DNA from: Caenorhabditis remanei
Lineage: Eukaryota > Nematoda > Chromadorea > Rhabditida > Rhabditidae
Direction of reading: 5' to 3'
Assembly (NCBI RefSeq): GCF_010183535.1
Contig: NC_071333.1
Coordinates: 17,544,587-17,608,586, forward strand
DNA: 64,000 bases
Shown here in pieces: positions 49,291 to 62,184 of the stretch. How positions within the stretch are numbered: position 1 is the stretch's first letter; each line of letters begins with the position of its first letter. The notes beneath the pieces were generated by a model, which was given only the letters and a program-made list of their open reading frames with translations, did no database searches and was not told the origin of the DNA. The translations under genes were made by a program, and so were the position numbers.

Positions 49291-51282
49291 ATGAGCACTA
49301 CTAGCTCTTCGCATAGTGAAAATGAAGATTTTGAAAACAAGGAAGAAACTGGTATTGTTTATCAGAGTAGTTCATTATTATTTTTTTGTTTCAGCTCAAC
49401 AATGGGTCTACCGACATCTTGTGGAATTTACAAACTGCGAGGATACATCTGCAAAAAGTTTAGTTGATGGCGACTGCTCACCACTGATTCAATTGCTGAC
49501 TGATATGACACAAACGAAATCTTTATTCATAACTGTTACCAAACCTGTGGTTCTAGATTTTTCAGCTGTAAGTTTCAAAAAATTAAAACACTTTGTTTCC
49601 ATATTTTCTGTTTTCTTCAGATTGTACCCGATTCTCCGCCATTGCCGGTACCAGAAGAAACCAAACCTAAGGCATCACTGAAGAAAAAAGGAAAACTGCA
49701 GGCATTGAAGAAAAAGAAGAAAAAAGTCAAAGGTGAGATATTCTTGCAAAAAGAAAAAACCAGATCTGATTTCAGATTCTAAGAAAAAAATCAAACCGAA
49801 GAAGAAAGAAAAAGTTATACCTGTGACAGTGGAACCACCGCCGCCTGTAGTGGATGCAACAGTTGATATGATTTTCGAATGGTGGACTCAAACTGATATC
49901 CCTCATCACGAACAATTCATGTTTATCATTCCAAAGAGTCGCGTTCCGAATATGGAGGCTAGACTAGACGAACTTTATCATGTTGGTTTTATGAAAAACC
50001 GGAAGCTTTTGAAAGTTGGTGTTCAAATTTTATGTGTTGTATTAGTAAACACCATATTCAGGCGGCGTTATCATGCTTGGACACGGTTTTCTATGACAAA
50101 ACATCGTTCTCCATGAAAATCGACTTATTATTACTTATCAATGAGATCGAAGACAGAAAGATGTCGAAGGAATTGATATTCGAGAGGTAGGGGGATTTTT
50201 TCGATAACACTAATATGATGTGAAGAATTCATATAACCATTTCAAGATTATAGGTTCATATTGGAGAATATTGCAAGGAATTTCAATCTGAATGGCCGTA
50301 TACGTAACATTGATTCTGATGCGAGATCAATAACCTTGATCTTATCACAGACAATTCAAACATTTTGTTTTCAACCTGATATGGGAGAGAGGACAAAGTT
50401 GCTGATACAGTTATCATTTTTTGATATCGAATACCTTGGTTCATTTCCTGATATAAGGGTGACAGGTAACTTTGTGACCTTTCTTTGGAAAGTTTGGTTT
50501 GTTTGGTATTTTTACATTTTTACAGCAGCCCGTCTAGAGAAAGCGTTGAATCATATTTCGCTACTGCAGTTTCTGTATAAAGAGGAAATAAGTGAATGGA
50601 CACGGAAGACTTATTTATATCTGCTGGATCTGTTCTCCACGATATTGGCACATGAGATCACAAAGTATGCATGACAACATGAAATACGTATTTATAATAG
50701 CAAAATTTTAGAAAATCAAATTTTATGACTAACTACAGCCCAGAACAAAAAGTTGAGCCGATATGCACCAGTTTTAAAAAAGTTGTTCAGAAACTAGTCA
50801 CGTTAGTTTTTTAAATATTTATCACAGATAGTCCCATTATTTCCAATATTGCACTTCAGAGTGAGTCGTGAAGTTTTCGAGACTCAGGAAGATTGGTCCG
50901 CCACGAACAAAGTATCATTTTCATTCTACATTGTTGGGATTCTGGAGGAAGAAATCGATGTAATATTCAGTTTGTTCAAGTTTCAGTCATGCGTATTTTT
51001 TCAGAGTATAATCAAAAAAGTGGAAGAAATGAACAGCGAAACCAGAGACATGAGTTTGGACAGAAGTGCGATGCAAGCGACAAAAGTTATTCTAACAGAA
51101 CTTGATGCTTATCTACAAGAAGTATGTAGCGTGATTTATCTGATTTGGAAAAAAATAAGTTTTTAATTCAGAAATGTCTTGAGAGTGCAGTCGAGAGTGG
51201 GAATCTGGAATCACTGCGAAGTTTGGCGGCAACCATTGTGAAACATAACAAACGTCTTGAAAGAGTAGTGGCATTGTATTGA
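49291..51282 (+). CDS. Gene B: unrecognised helical protein with lysine-rich segment
   Basis: Eleven exons join in phase (49291-49351, 49395-49567, 49621-49732, 49776-50014, 50062-50186, 50254-50465, 50526-50664, 50739-50801, 50860-50959, 51005-51121, 51172-51282) to give 483 residues. The N-terminus is Ser- and Glu-rich. Residues about 79-143 form a Pro/Lys-rich linker with runs of Lys (KKKKKKVK, KPKKKEK) that could act as a nuclear localisation or nucleic-acid-binding tail. The rest (about 145-483) is predicted mostly helical, starting with the Trp-rich MIFEWWTQ, and has no membrane helix or signal peptide. I do not recognise a family. Eleven consistent exons with introns of 43-74 bp make it a real gene. 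The start was chosen as the first ATG of the open frame; in-frame sequence continues upstream without ATG. Confidence 0.82.
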
Positions 51283-53730
51283 ATTTTACGTTTAGCATAT
51301 ATTTCTGATCTCACAATCAGTTTATGTTTTATTGTTTTTTCGAAGAACAGTTTTCGAAGAAATATTGTTGTATTAACAGCAAAACGTTATGTGAATAGCG
51401 AAGAGTACAGATGCATTTATGACAAGGAGTGGTATTTTGTTAGTATAAGACACCTGTGTTTAATTTAATTTAATTTAAGTTATTTATTGACTGGGATTAT
51501 AAACCATAAAAATATACAGAAGAACAGATAAAGCCCCTCGCGAGGCTATATACCTGGTAGGAGGGAGAAAATAAAAGAAAGTAGGGAACTGAAGAAATAG
51601 ATAATTAATTAATTAACAGAAGAAGAGAAGATAATTAAGGTAATGGAATAACCGATGGAATAACCGAGATGGGGAGAGGGGGCAAGGTAGAGTTCTCCTG
51701 TTCTTCCTCAAAATGATGTAGTTTTCAAAATGTAAAGTTTCCTGATCCACAAAGCTTAAGTTTTTTTTATTCGTCTCTTTTTTTGTCAAATGGGCGGAGT
51801 TTACAAGATATAGATGTGGACGTCTACAGGATATAGATATGTTCCTGCCACTAGCAAGTTTATGCCGGATCCAACCTTTGGTAAGTGTCCCCCTCACTCT
51901 ATCATCATATTCCGATATAAGAACTTCGGCAGATATTAACCACTATAATTTCTACGCTTCTTCCAATATATGTATAAAATTATTCATTGCTCAATATCTG
52001 TGAACAGAACTCTTAGCACCTCCAGTTTTCGTTTAATAACTGAAGGTCTAGTGATTTCTGATCACAGATGTAGAGTTAAAAGTTTTGATTTACTTTGGGG
52101 GTGTATGAACGGTAGGTTTTTCATATTTTTGAGAACACTTGCCTTATAACCAAAAATTAGTAATGTTGTTTTCAAATATGACACGTTGCTCGAGTCTCAC
52201 AGAAAACACGTTATATGACCAAGTCTGGTCAAATGTGGGATACGATGTCTCACTTTTGTTCTGATTTGTAATTAACCAACACCTTAGTTTACATAAATTC
52301 ATTTACCAGTTTTTTAATCACTCTCGATGAAAAAGACAATTATGAGAGAGATGTGATTAGGTAGCAGGATGTTCAGCTTTTGATTTACAGACCGGACAAA
52401 TGTGGAGAGGGAGAGCCAAAAAAACGGTGCGGCGCTACTTTTCGAACATATGATCGTGAAAAAAGAAAAGCGGAAAATATACACAGCAACATAAAAATAA
52501 TAATGACAGTAGGGGGATAAGAAAGAATCACGTCTAGTAGAGAGAGAAACCGGAGAGTATACGGTGACTGGGGTTTACTGGTGAATTGTGGTAAGTTTTT
52601 GAAAGATACGACAAGATTAAGTATTTTTTGGAAACATTTTAAAAAAAGTACGAATAGGCCTTAATAATAATAATCAAAAAATTGACATCTATTATACTTA
52701 ATCAGTTTTTCCACATTTGATTTTATGTCGCGAATGTATCTGTTCAGAATTCCACTCGCATCGATTCTCTTTCCACTTTGAACTAAAAACTGTTCAACAT
52801 CAGTTTTAGCTTTTCCAATGTTTCGAGGAACATAAACAGCTTAGAGGATCCACATTAGTTACTAAACTGGTAACAACTGTAAAAGTTTATTTTTCAGATA
52901 CAACTTGCAATTTCAGACTTCCTAAACTATCCAGTATAATGTTCGTATTCTTGTATCCAATTAATTAGGCTGCTCATGTCTATACGTTATCATCTAATTA
53001 TTGAGCAAAATTTTATGAAGAGCGCGGCGGGGCGGAGCATGATCCAGAAAAAAAGACATAAAAGAAGGAGATCTGCGCATGGACAGCCTGCACCTTTTTA
53101 TCTACGCGAATGACTAATCTGATTATACAGTATGCTATTCGATTCTATGCATTCAATAAATTCGCCCTGTTGAACATTTCTAATATTCCTACTGTTGCTA
53201 TATGTGACAAGAAATAGGAGCAACTCAATTTTCATTGTGAAAAATTGAGGTACTGCTATTTCTTCTCATGTTTTTAGGCAACAGAATTGTTTTACTAATT
53301 AATTCAGACAATTAAATATTTTCTGAATATGTTTTCAATGAGAAAGTAAGGACCACTTTTATAACGTACAGAATCTAATAAAGTAGTATATGAAGCAATG
53401 TTATGAAAATCTTTAACTCATAGTCACTCATTCACATTAATTCAAAATAGGTAGAAAAGAAAAAACTTCTCCAATGAGGAAGCTACAAGCAGATTTATAA
53501 AACATTTATTTTTCATTACAGTTCTTGGTTTTGTTCATCTAACATTTACTGATCTCACAGTCACTACTCTGACTTTTTGGCTCATTTCAGTTTTTGGAGC
53601 TGTCAAAGCTGGTCAACTAGATATGATATCACTTTCTATACATGCGGAACTTCCACAGTCTAATCTTTTATCTCTTGCTATCTACTGAACTATAAAGCCA
53701 AACCATAAACAAATCTTACATGACGTCAGT

Positions 53731-53750
53731 AAACAGGTATGCAATCATGA
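53731..53750 (+). repeat. 20-bp direct repeat, copy 1
   Basis: AAACAGGTATGCAATCATGA, repeated exactly at 54101-54120, 370 bp downstream. It directly follows a TGACGTCA site. Confidence 0.7.
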
Positions 53751-54100
53751 TAATGTCCTAATCATATTATTTCTAGCTTTGTATTCCGCTTCAGTTCACT
53801 TCAATATGCATTTCTCTCTTTTTATGATCAGCATATCACCTGTTATTCTCCATAAGTCTACTTCTGAGCAGCTGAAAACTATTCAATACAACTATGGTGC
53901 TCATAATCATCTGCTAATACCACTATTATTCCAGCTGGTAAAGTTGCTACATGTGCTCCGAACTCCCAGCGATTCAAGTTGTGTTATGTACAACTTAATC
54001 ACTGCGATTTCTGACCACAAGTATTGGCAACAATGTTTTATGTAAGGTGTGAAGCAGCTATGATTAGCTAGATTCACGGTTTTCCGGAAATAATTTCACG

Positions 54101-54120
54101 AAACAGGTATGCAATCATGA
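54101..54120 (+). repeat. 20-bp direct repeat, copy 2
   Basis: Exact second copy of 53731-53750. The flanks outside the 20 bp do not match, so this is not a simple local duplication. Confidence 0.7.
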
Positions 54121-55656
54121 AAAATACAAAATTCATGCTGGAATGAATTTCAGAATTATGATAATAAAAAATTACTCTATTATTTCCATATAATTATTAT
54201 TTCAGAAAAACATCTCTGTTGCATACCAGACAATGTTTCCTCTCGAAAAAATATGAAAACATGATATACAACCAAAAATAATCAAATCTGAAAAAAATAT
54301 TGTCATCACGTTTCCTGTGTAGCAAAGAACCGTCGACAGCGTGGAAGAAGGAGGAGATGCTCTAATTTAATTCAATTAAACGTGTATTCCTCGTTTTCTT
54401 TACGCATTCTCATGTGGTCCACTGTCTTGGAACCTCTTAACCCATTTTTTTTCAGTGTCCTCACTTTAGAGAAAAATTCCCCCGTTTTACGTTGGTCATG
54501 GAATAAATTTGAAAAATTAACATGCATCAATCAACATCGAGCAAACGTACCATGAATTCAGCGCACATAGTTGACGTCATTTAATTAATTGGAACGAAAA
54601 AGCGTTTTGTCTTGAGTCATCTAGGGACTCTGGTACCACTTCATTTTAAGTCGGGTGGGAAATTTTTTTGATGCCAAGATGAAAAATTGTCTTAGGTTTT
54701 TTTTCTGAGAAATTTTCTAAGAAATTCACTTGCAATGAGATTAATTTTTTTTCTCGTATCTTGCCCTTTCTCCGAATGTGTTTGACAGCTTACTTCATAT
54801 GAGTAATGATGCTTCGGATCTTATCGTGAGGAGCCAAAAACCTCGCTATCAGAATTTATAAATTTTATGTTTTACAAATTTTTATTACAGAATCCACAGA
54901 TCTTTCTACAGAGTCCACATTTTCAGTTTATGTAACATTCTGGTCAATTGATCATTCAAGAATGCACTAATTTTCTCTGAATTCATTTTTGTTTTCTTTG
55001 TCTCTTCCTGGAATCTTTTGAGCGCCTTGACAACATCCGGGTTTTTAGTACAATAATGGAAAATTCAAATTTTTTGGAAAGTTTTTTCAGTTTTTTGACT
55101 AAAAATGACAAGTATGTATTGAAATGCGACAAAAAATTGAATAATTCTTCAAAATATGAACACTATCAATAAAAAATTGGTACATTTTCTGAATCCAGGT
55201 TAACCAGTGTGGAATCCGGCAAGTCTGCTTTCAGCCACATCGGTCCAACTTTTTTTAGTTTTGAATATCAATTCCGAGACAACGTTTTCTAGATGAATGT
55301 ATTACCAGCACTACCTTCCACCAACTCGATGCACTAATTTAAATTTTTCTTTCCTTTTCTCATTTATTTTTTCCCATCATGACGATTCCAATGAAAACCA
55401 AACCACATCGTCTTCTTCTGCTTTTTCCTTTTAGTTTCCTTGATTCTGTTTCTCTTTAATGACATACAAAGTGCTGTCAATTGGCTCCTCGTGCTGTTTT
55501 GTCTATTCTTCTAATCTACGAATCATTGAAACAAAAATGGATATTTATTGTTATAGGAACATTCGAAGATTTTGAAAACCTTATAATCTTCAATTATAAC
55601 AAACCAATTTTTATTCCATCAGTTTTTCAGAGCAACCAAACAAAAAACCGCCAAGA

Positions 55657-57374
55657 ATGTTCCATCATGAAATAGATGCGTCTCCGGAGTTGTCCTTCTC
55701 ACCAATATCTCTAGATGAGGACCAGGTAAGTCAGATGGCCAAGAGGGAATTCGTTAATGCGCCTTGCTCTCACTCATGAATCACTTACTCTCTATTTCAT
55801 ATTCTCTCTCACCATATACACATTTCTCAAAAATCCGTCCGTCTTGGATGTGAAAGAAAAGCCCTCATTCTGTTTACATCTACTTTTTTATTGGAGCTAC
55901 ATTGACATCATCCTCGATTCCATTTCAATTTAAGAACTTTTATTGGACTGACTTAGGAAAAAAGACTGGAAAAAAGAGAATCTATCATATCACATTAGAA
56001 GAGAGATGATATCCGGCTTTCTCGATAGAACTCACTTCATCAATATGATTTATTCAAAATCTCGTAGATGCTTGACACCTTTTCCAATAGACTACAATCA
56101 CTCTTATTTTCCTGCCAGTTGTCAGGTTTTATAATTGGAAAATATTGGGAAATATGCTCCTTTTGTATCCATCAATTTTACATTTTCCCTTCCCCATTTC
56201 TGACGTGTGTCTTGAATGTAGTTCCTTAATATTCTAGATTTTTGGCAAGATGGAAGCAGAGGCAGAGCCACCCATTTATTTTCTTCCTTCTTCTCCCAAA
56301 AAAAGGGAAGGGTCCCGCCCTTTCTCTACACCACTTGAAATTAGAAGCTCATGACATCTTTGCGCAACGTGTCCATTCGGTTGCTTAGTCCCCGGTTGTA
56401 CATCTCCACGTCAGCGCCGCTTGCGACATCTCAAAAGTTTCTGTTTTATTTTCATATAAAACAACTTTACTAGTCGGTTGCTTTTCACTTTTCTCTCTTT
56501 TAGTGCCTTGAATGTTATTGCTTTGAAATTACAGCGCTGTATGAGTATGTCGCGTCTTACTGCCAACCAACTCGCTGCTCCGAAACCACTTCGTCGCTGC
56601 CGCAGCGCCTCGCCAGCAACTTCGCGACAGTTGAACTTGGTTCCGGATCATCATAAACTCATTAGGTTCGCTTTTCTCACTGACCGGATTCTAGAAATAG
56701 TTTTGTTCCAGAAAATCTTGGGGTCGTATTCCAAAGACTCAGTTTGGGAAGGCCGCTCTCGAAGCGTTCATTCGCATCTCTGAAGTGAACCATTCGATCT
56801 TTGGCGATAAAGAAACCGAGAATCGTCACATCAAATACTTTGTCGACCTGGTTCAATCTTCTGTGGACAACCTTGAAGATCTGGAGGCAAGTGTCAAGCC
56901 ATGGTTGGACTTGATCGGCCGAGGACATTCCGATTTCAAAATCACGTGAGTAACACGCATGTTATCATAATCGCATCGGATGTACTCTTTGATATTTAAA
57001 AGTTCCAACTGACGGGATGGATTTTTCAGCGGAAAACACTGGGAGAACTTCGCGGAGAGCCTGTTGAACACGGCTACGGAGTGGAATGGACCAGGACGTC
57101 GTCACAAGGAGACCGTCCGCGCATGGATGCTCATGACATCGTTCCTAGCGGATCGTCTCGCTCATGCGTCGCGTGCTACAGCTCACGCCTCGCCGATGCT
57201 CACTCCACGTGTCCAAATGTTGACGTAAGTAGTTCTTCTGAAGTTGTGCCGTTGTTTTATGAAGATTTTTGAAGATTCCTAGATGCTATTCATATAAAAT
57301 TCAGAAATGATTTCGAATTCAGAATTCTAGTTACCTTTTTCAGCGGACGTTCGGCATTCGAGTTCAACAACTAG
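55657..57374 (+). CDS. glb-28: Globin (glb-28 orthologue)
   Basis: Five exons (55657-55725, 56535-56665, 56712-56945, 57030-57224, 57344-57374) give 219 residues. The ATG lies 26 nt after a TTTTTCAG acceptor. After a ~67-residue basic, Ser-rich N-terminal extension comes a globin fold: helix A KSWGRIP, helix B ending in Phe97 at CD1, distal-type His106 in NRHIKYFVDLV (E7), and proximal His139 in LIGRGHSDF (F8), then helices G and H. Spacing from helix B to CD1 equals that of myoglobin, but CD1 to E7 is only 9 residues, so the CD-D region is very short. Both haem-pocket histidines suggest a hexacoordinate or oxygen/redox-active globin. The symbol rests on my recollection that glb-28 neighbours nhr-91 in C. 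elegans; the globin call itself rests on the sequence. Confidence 0.9.
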
Positions 57375-57502
57375 TCGAATGATGGGAGATGGTGATGAGG
57401 GATGGGGCTTTTATGCAGATTTAACAACATAACACATGATTTATGCATCTATTTCATCTATTTTCTGTGTTTACCTGCTGTATATATGTCTGAGAGGAAA
57501 CC

Positions 57503-57508
57503 AATAAA
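57503..57508 (+). terminator. Poly(A) signal of the globin gene
   Basis: AATAAA about 130 nt after the globin stop codon. The convergent receptor gene ends at 57937, so about 430 bp separate this signal from the receptor stop. Confidence 0.65.
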
Positions 57509-57936
57509 ATATTTTTTCAAAGTTATTAAATAAAACTACAATTTGTTGAAGAGATAGACAGAGAGAGAGAAAGAAAAAAAGACATCACGAATTGCACAAA
57601 ATTATTCACAATTTCAAAGTATCCGAAAGAGAAAATGGAAGGAAAAAGAAAGAAAGAACTACTGTAGGATCCACAACCATAGAAACTGATTATGTTTCCG
57701 ATCACTCGTCTATGTTATGATAGTTAGATCAAACAGAATGATTTGAAAAGGGATAGGTGAGAATAATTGGTTTCAAAAATGAAATTGATTAAAACGATAG
57801 AGATGGGAGAAGAAAGTTGAAACGGGGGGAGAGTGGAAACTGATGACATGCAAAAAATTTGAAAAATAGAAGAAATAGAAGAACTAAATTATATTGCACA
57901 ACCGAGAAATAAAGCTGATTCACAATTATTAAAACA

Positions 57937-60900
57937 CTACTCGTCAAACACTAGTCGTCGAGGATTCTTGCATAGAAGGAATGGTACGTAGAACATTTTT
58001 GAGTGAAGGAGCACGGAGGAGGCGTTTTGCAACTCTGGGAGCCTGGAAAAAATATACTGTCTTTGTTTGTATTTTTTAAAAATTATCTTTACCACTCGAG
58101 AATTTGAGCAAGGCTAGTTGTCTCCGAATTCTCCCCTGGCTGATGCAAGTGTATTTGCAAGGTCTTCACAAAATGATCCTGAAGCGTTTTGACCTTGTCG
58201 ATGATACTTTTATCAAGGGTAGAATCGGCGGAGAGGTGAAGAAGAGTGATAGCTTTGAGACAGACGTACGCTTCTGGAGAGACCTTGAGTTTCGAGAAGG
58301 AGTGGAGGAGAGTGGTGAAACGGACGACAAGCGCACCGGCTTCCCTAAAGTAGAAGAAAAAAGTTGATTAATGGAATAATCAATTGATAAATAAATTATC
58401 TCACTTTGACACGTGCTCGAACGGGATCTCTTTTCCGAGAACCAAGGCGAGACGGTTTTGAAGGAGGCGAAGGTTGACTTCAGGGTTGGTGAACGAAATC
58501 TCATCAGATTCATCAATCATTTGTGTGGTATCTGGAGAATCTGGGGAGAAAACGGAGCAGGCGTAGTATCCAGCGGAGAGCAAGACGAGTTCAGCCCAAC
58601 GTTGGGTGAGAAGGTGCGTGTGAGCCTCAACTGGTAACTCGTCGAAGAATGGAAGGGTTTTGGTCCACTCCACAAGTTGTTCAACGATTTCATCCCCTGA
58701 AGCAATTATTTGTGAATTTGTGAAAGAACTAAAAAAAATATAAATTGATTACCAATTCTAGTCAATCTTTTGCAAGCTGGAGCGATATCACAGTTGGTGG
58801 AAGGGTTGATGCGCAGTCCTCTGAGGTTGATGAGACGATCCAAGCAATCCATCTCAACCAGTTCCTTAATCAACTTTTTCCCGCTTGGAAGGCTCTGAAA
58901 TGGCCGCCTCTCTGGCTCCAGCTCCCTTTCCAGCTCCCTTTCTCGCTCTCGTTCCCGCTGCTCCTGCTCTTGCTCCGCAATATAATCCTTTGTCCGCCTG
59001 ATGATGCTCCTCCTCTGCTTGTAATTACTGTAGATGCTATTCCCGTTTCGTCCGCCGGGCATGCGATCTTCTCTTACTGCTACAAATGACATTTTTGCGG
59101 TCAGACGTTTTTTTTTTCTATCGCCCCGAAAACTAACCTTCGGTTAGCATGCCCTTGCTGATGCACTTTCGGAAACGACACGATTGACACCTAGAAGGTC
59201 AATTAAGGTTTTTTTTGAAGTTCGATTTGGAGAATTTGAATTCGGGAAAAAAAACAGGAGAATGACCTACCTGTTACGATTCTGCTTATCGATTTCGCAG
59301 AGGTTATTTTGATTGCAGTGGTAGATTTTCTTGTTCTGCACGGATCGTTTGAAGAATCCTTTGCACCTGAAATAAAACAAATATGTTATGAATTAATGTT
59401 ATGAGCTAAACTGCGGATATAGGTTAAACAATCCCGTTATACGTATTCCGGTGTCTACTCAATTACTCAGTGCCTGTTGAGATGTCAAGGTTAATAACTG
59501 AGCAGGTGCTGTTGAGCATATGGCTTGGCCCAATCTAATCGTAGGTCAAATGACAATTGTTGACATTTGAGAAAAGATGGAAAATGAAACAAGAAATAAG
59601 AAATGAAGTGGTTGAAACAAAACATTGACAGAACAAAAAAAATTCAGACGATGTGTGAAAGGTGACTAGAAGAACCAGAAGAAGACGGAAAAAAATGGGG
59701 GAGAGAGAGAGAGAGAGGTGGTGGGTTAAAATGATAGTAAAGTAAAATGCGCAAAAAGAGGCAGCAACAGAGACGTCTTCTTTTGGGGTCTCTGAGTGAC
59801 CTTGTTCTTTAAGATGCCCTTGCAACCTACCCACATTTTCCGTCTGTCATAACTTCTTCGATTGCATGAAAAAAAAACTCAAACGTTTTAATTTCAAAGG
59901 AAAAGGTGTTGCAATAAGACACCCACGTGTCTAAAAAGTGTTGACTTGATAGTGATCATAGCGAAAAAGTGAAAAGCTGCCTTTCAGTTATTTAATCAGA
60001 AGAAAGCGTTGCTAGGCAACCTTAGAGATTAGGAAGTTTTTAATTTTTGAGCTATGGGCCCATACTCAAAATAGCATAAAAGGCAAAAAACTATTTTTGG
60101 TTAGTAATAAATAATAATTTTGCTTTTTTTGCTACCTTGAGAATAGGTTCATAAGTACAAGTTGAAACACATGAGGAAAGTGTTATCAAAAAGACCTCCC
60201 AGTGGTTTGTGACTAGTGCAGCGTTGAATGAAAACTATTGAATACGATGGAGACGAGAATCACTTTAAATTGGGTCGTGGTCATCAGGAATGAAAAAGTG
60301 GGGCGACCGAGTAATATTGGGGAGGAGCGGCCCCGGAGAAAATGGAGGTGACGAGAAGAGGTTAGGCAGATGGCACCAGTTGAACCGACCTTGTCCGACG
60401 CAATTCCTAACAAAACCTTGTCCGATTTGACCTCCGACTTTTTCCGGAGACAATAGTTACTCAGAGATGTCACTTCGAACAAATGATAGGTTTATTGATA
60501 CCGAGGAAACATTCAGTAGAATTAGGAAATTCTGGTGTCCGCCGCCTCCTTTTATACAAGGGGGATTCTAATCTTCTAAAAAACAATTACCACCCATACT
60601 TGCTGTTATCTGATTTTAAAATCTGCACTACTTCTATCGGTATCCAAATGTCCTCTGTACTTTGAGTACCGTGTGGTACATCGATCCTTATCTAGAGTAG
60701 CCGAGAAAGGTGTTCTCAAAATTTCGGAGTTTTTTCTTTTTTTTCATCTAAAGAATGTGAAGAACATCTTATCTTGATTTTAATGGAAAGGTCATTTGGC
60801 TTCTCGACTTCTTAGGAAGGTCACCAAGACGAGATAAGTTTTTTCCCGAATTCTGAATAAATGACATTCCTTGGAAGATTCTAAGATTTTGATTTTCAAT

Positions 60901-62180
60901 AAGTTTTGTAATTTTCTGTTGGTTACGGCTTTTGATAAAAAATCAAAGAAGGTTAATACAACTCGAGGCATCCTAACAAGATTTCTCATAAAAATGAAAC
61001 AAGTTTGGATAAGGCGCGTGTGACCTAGAGAAAAACCATTTAAACCGATTTAAAGTGCACTTCCACACCCGACTTTAAACAGACAGCATGGGTCAACCCA
61101 GAGGTGCAAAGATGCGGTGTACTGAGAAACGGGTTGGTCAAGGTGCGTGACACATTCGGGTGCCCTTCGCAACATTTCACTGACTGGGTGTTCGGCGGTG
61201 CGTCGTGTCATGCTGAAGGCCTTGACCATCATCGAATCCTGAAGGCCGCAAAATCTCCTGCCTGTGTCTGTATGTGTGTCCACGGACGGACGACGACGAC
61301 GTCTACTACGAGACGACACGGACACGATGGAAAAATGTAGCGCACTGGTGCTGACAACTGAACTTTCACTGAATGGGTGCCCCCCACTACCACCACTTTC
61401 CCTTTCCCGATCCGATCACTAATTCCGTTAATAGCTCCCTCGATCCTCCAGACAGTTTTTGCTGTCTAAAGTCCTGGAATAGGAATAACGAACTGCGGAA
61501 CAGATTTCTGACCACCCAGGGGGAAAGAAAATGAGATCTTCAAGAAAACTGGATTATTAGAAGTTCATAAACCATGCATGCTTCAATAAGCGTGGTGAAT
61601 CATAAATGTTTGTATGTTGCGGGTTATGTGAGAGGAAAAAATATAAATATGAAATTTCCAGAAAATACAATTTTATGTACTTACCCTTCGCATGTTGATG
61701 CACCGTAATGAAGCCCAGTCGATTTGTCCGCGCACACCGAACAGAGTTTACTGGCGGTTTTTGAAACAACCTTCTGTAATGTTTTGATTTTATTTACTGC
61801 CGGTTGCTCCCTTCTGCTCTTTGTGCATCATCGTGCGCTCTCACCTTACTCACTGCACTACTGTTAGTTGTATTGGTTCCGAGGAGAGAAAAAAGTGCTT
61901 GTGTGGATGAAACCAGAGCAGCGGATACAGAGTCGTCGGTGTCTGAATTAGGACTTCCCGGCAAGCTGAAGCTGAAATTTAAATTTTTTCAATGCTATCC
62001 TTCTATCATAAATTCTAACTTTGGTGTTATTGAATCACGGGTTTCCGGTTTTATTGGCATCAAAGTGGATGCCAAATGTGTTAAGTAAAACTGTAGCAAA
62101 TTTGACTGAGCTACGAGGGCCAAGCTTTCGTGGTCAAAGACAGGTGGCGTCCCAGTGGTTGAGTCCGCCGCAACGTTCAT
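57937..62180 (-). CDS. nhr-91: Nuclear hormone receptor, GCNF/DHR4-like (nhr-91 orthologue)
   Basis: Nine exons (62020-62180, 61845-61971, 61685-61773, 59271-59366, 59138-59190, 58753-59079, 58405-58696, 58093-58344, 57937-58042) give 500 residues. The ATG is 4 nt after a TTTTTCAG acceptor. The DNA-binding domain spans about 107-172: finger 1 CSVC...CEGC with P-box CEGCKGFFKRSV, finger 2 CNQNNLCEIDKQNRNRCQSC. It is followed by AVREDRMPGGRN, the C-terminal extension typical of GCNF (NR6A) and DHR4. A long charged hinge with repeated Arg-Glu (about 207-228) leads to a helical ligand-binding domain ending LLCKNPRRLVFDE. It acts in the nucleus as a sequence-specific regulator. Intron 3 (59367-61684, 2.3 kb) splits the two zinc fingers and holds no exon I could find. 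The symbol comes from domain type plus the adjacent globin. Confidence 0.93.
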
Positions 62181-62184
62181 TTCC

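Larger units (their letters stand above)
51283..55656. other. Intergenic region upstream of the globin gene
   Basis: About 4.4 kb with no supported exon. It holds a TTTAA-rich stretch with the palindrome CCTCGCGAGG (51536-51545), a pair of 20-bp direct repeats (53731-53750, 54101-54120), and TGACGTCA at 53721-53728 and 54572-54579. The single-frame ORF at 53779-54045 lies between the direct repeats and has no gene-like features. Confidence 0.5.

Noticed and set aside
53779..54045. 88-codon plus-strand open frame between the direct repeats
   Set aside because: It has no domain or splice partners, and no consistent start context.
61050..61340. Overlapping 78-91 codon frames in receptor intron 3
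   Set aside because: The openness on both strands comes from a GAC/GTC-rich patch. The flanking receptor exons join in phase without it.
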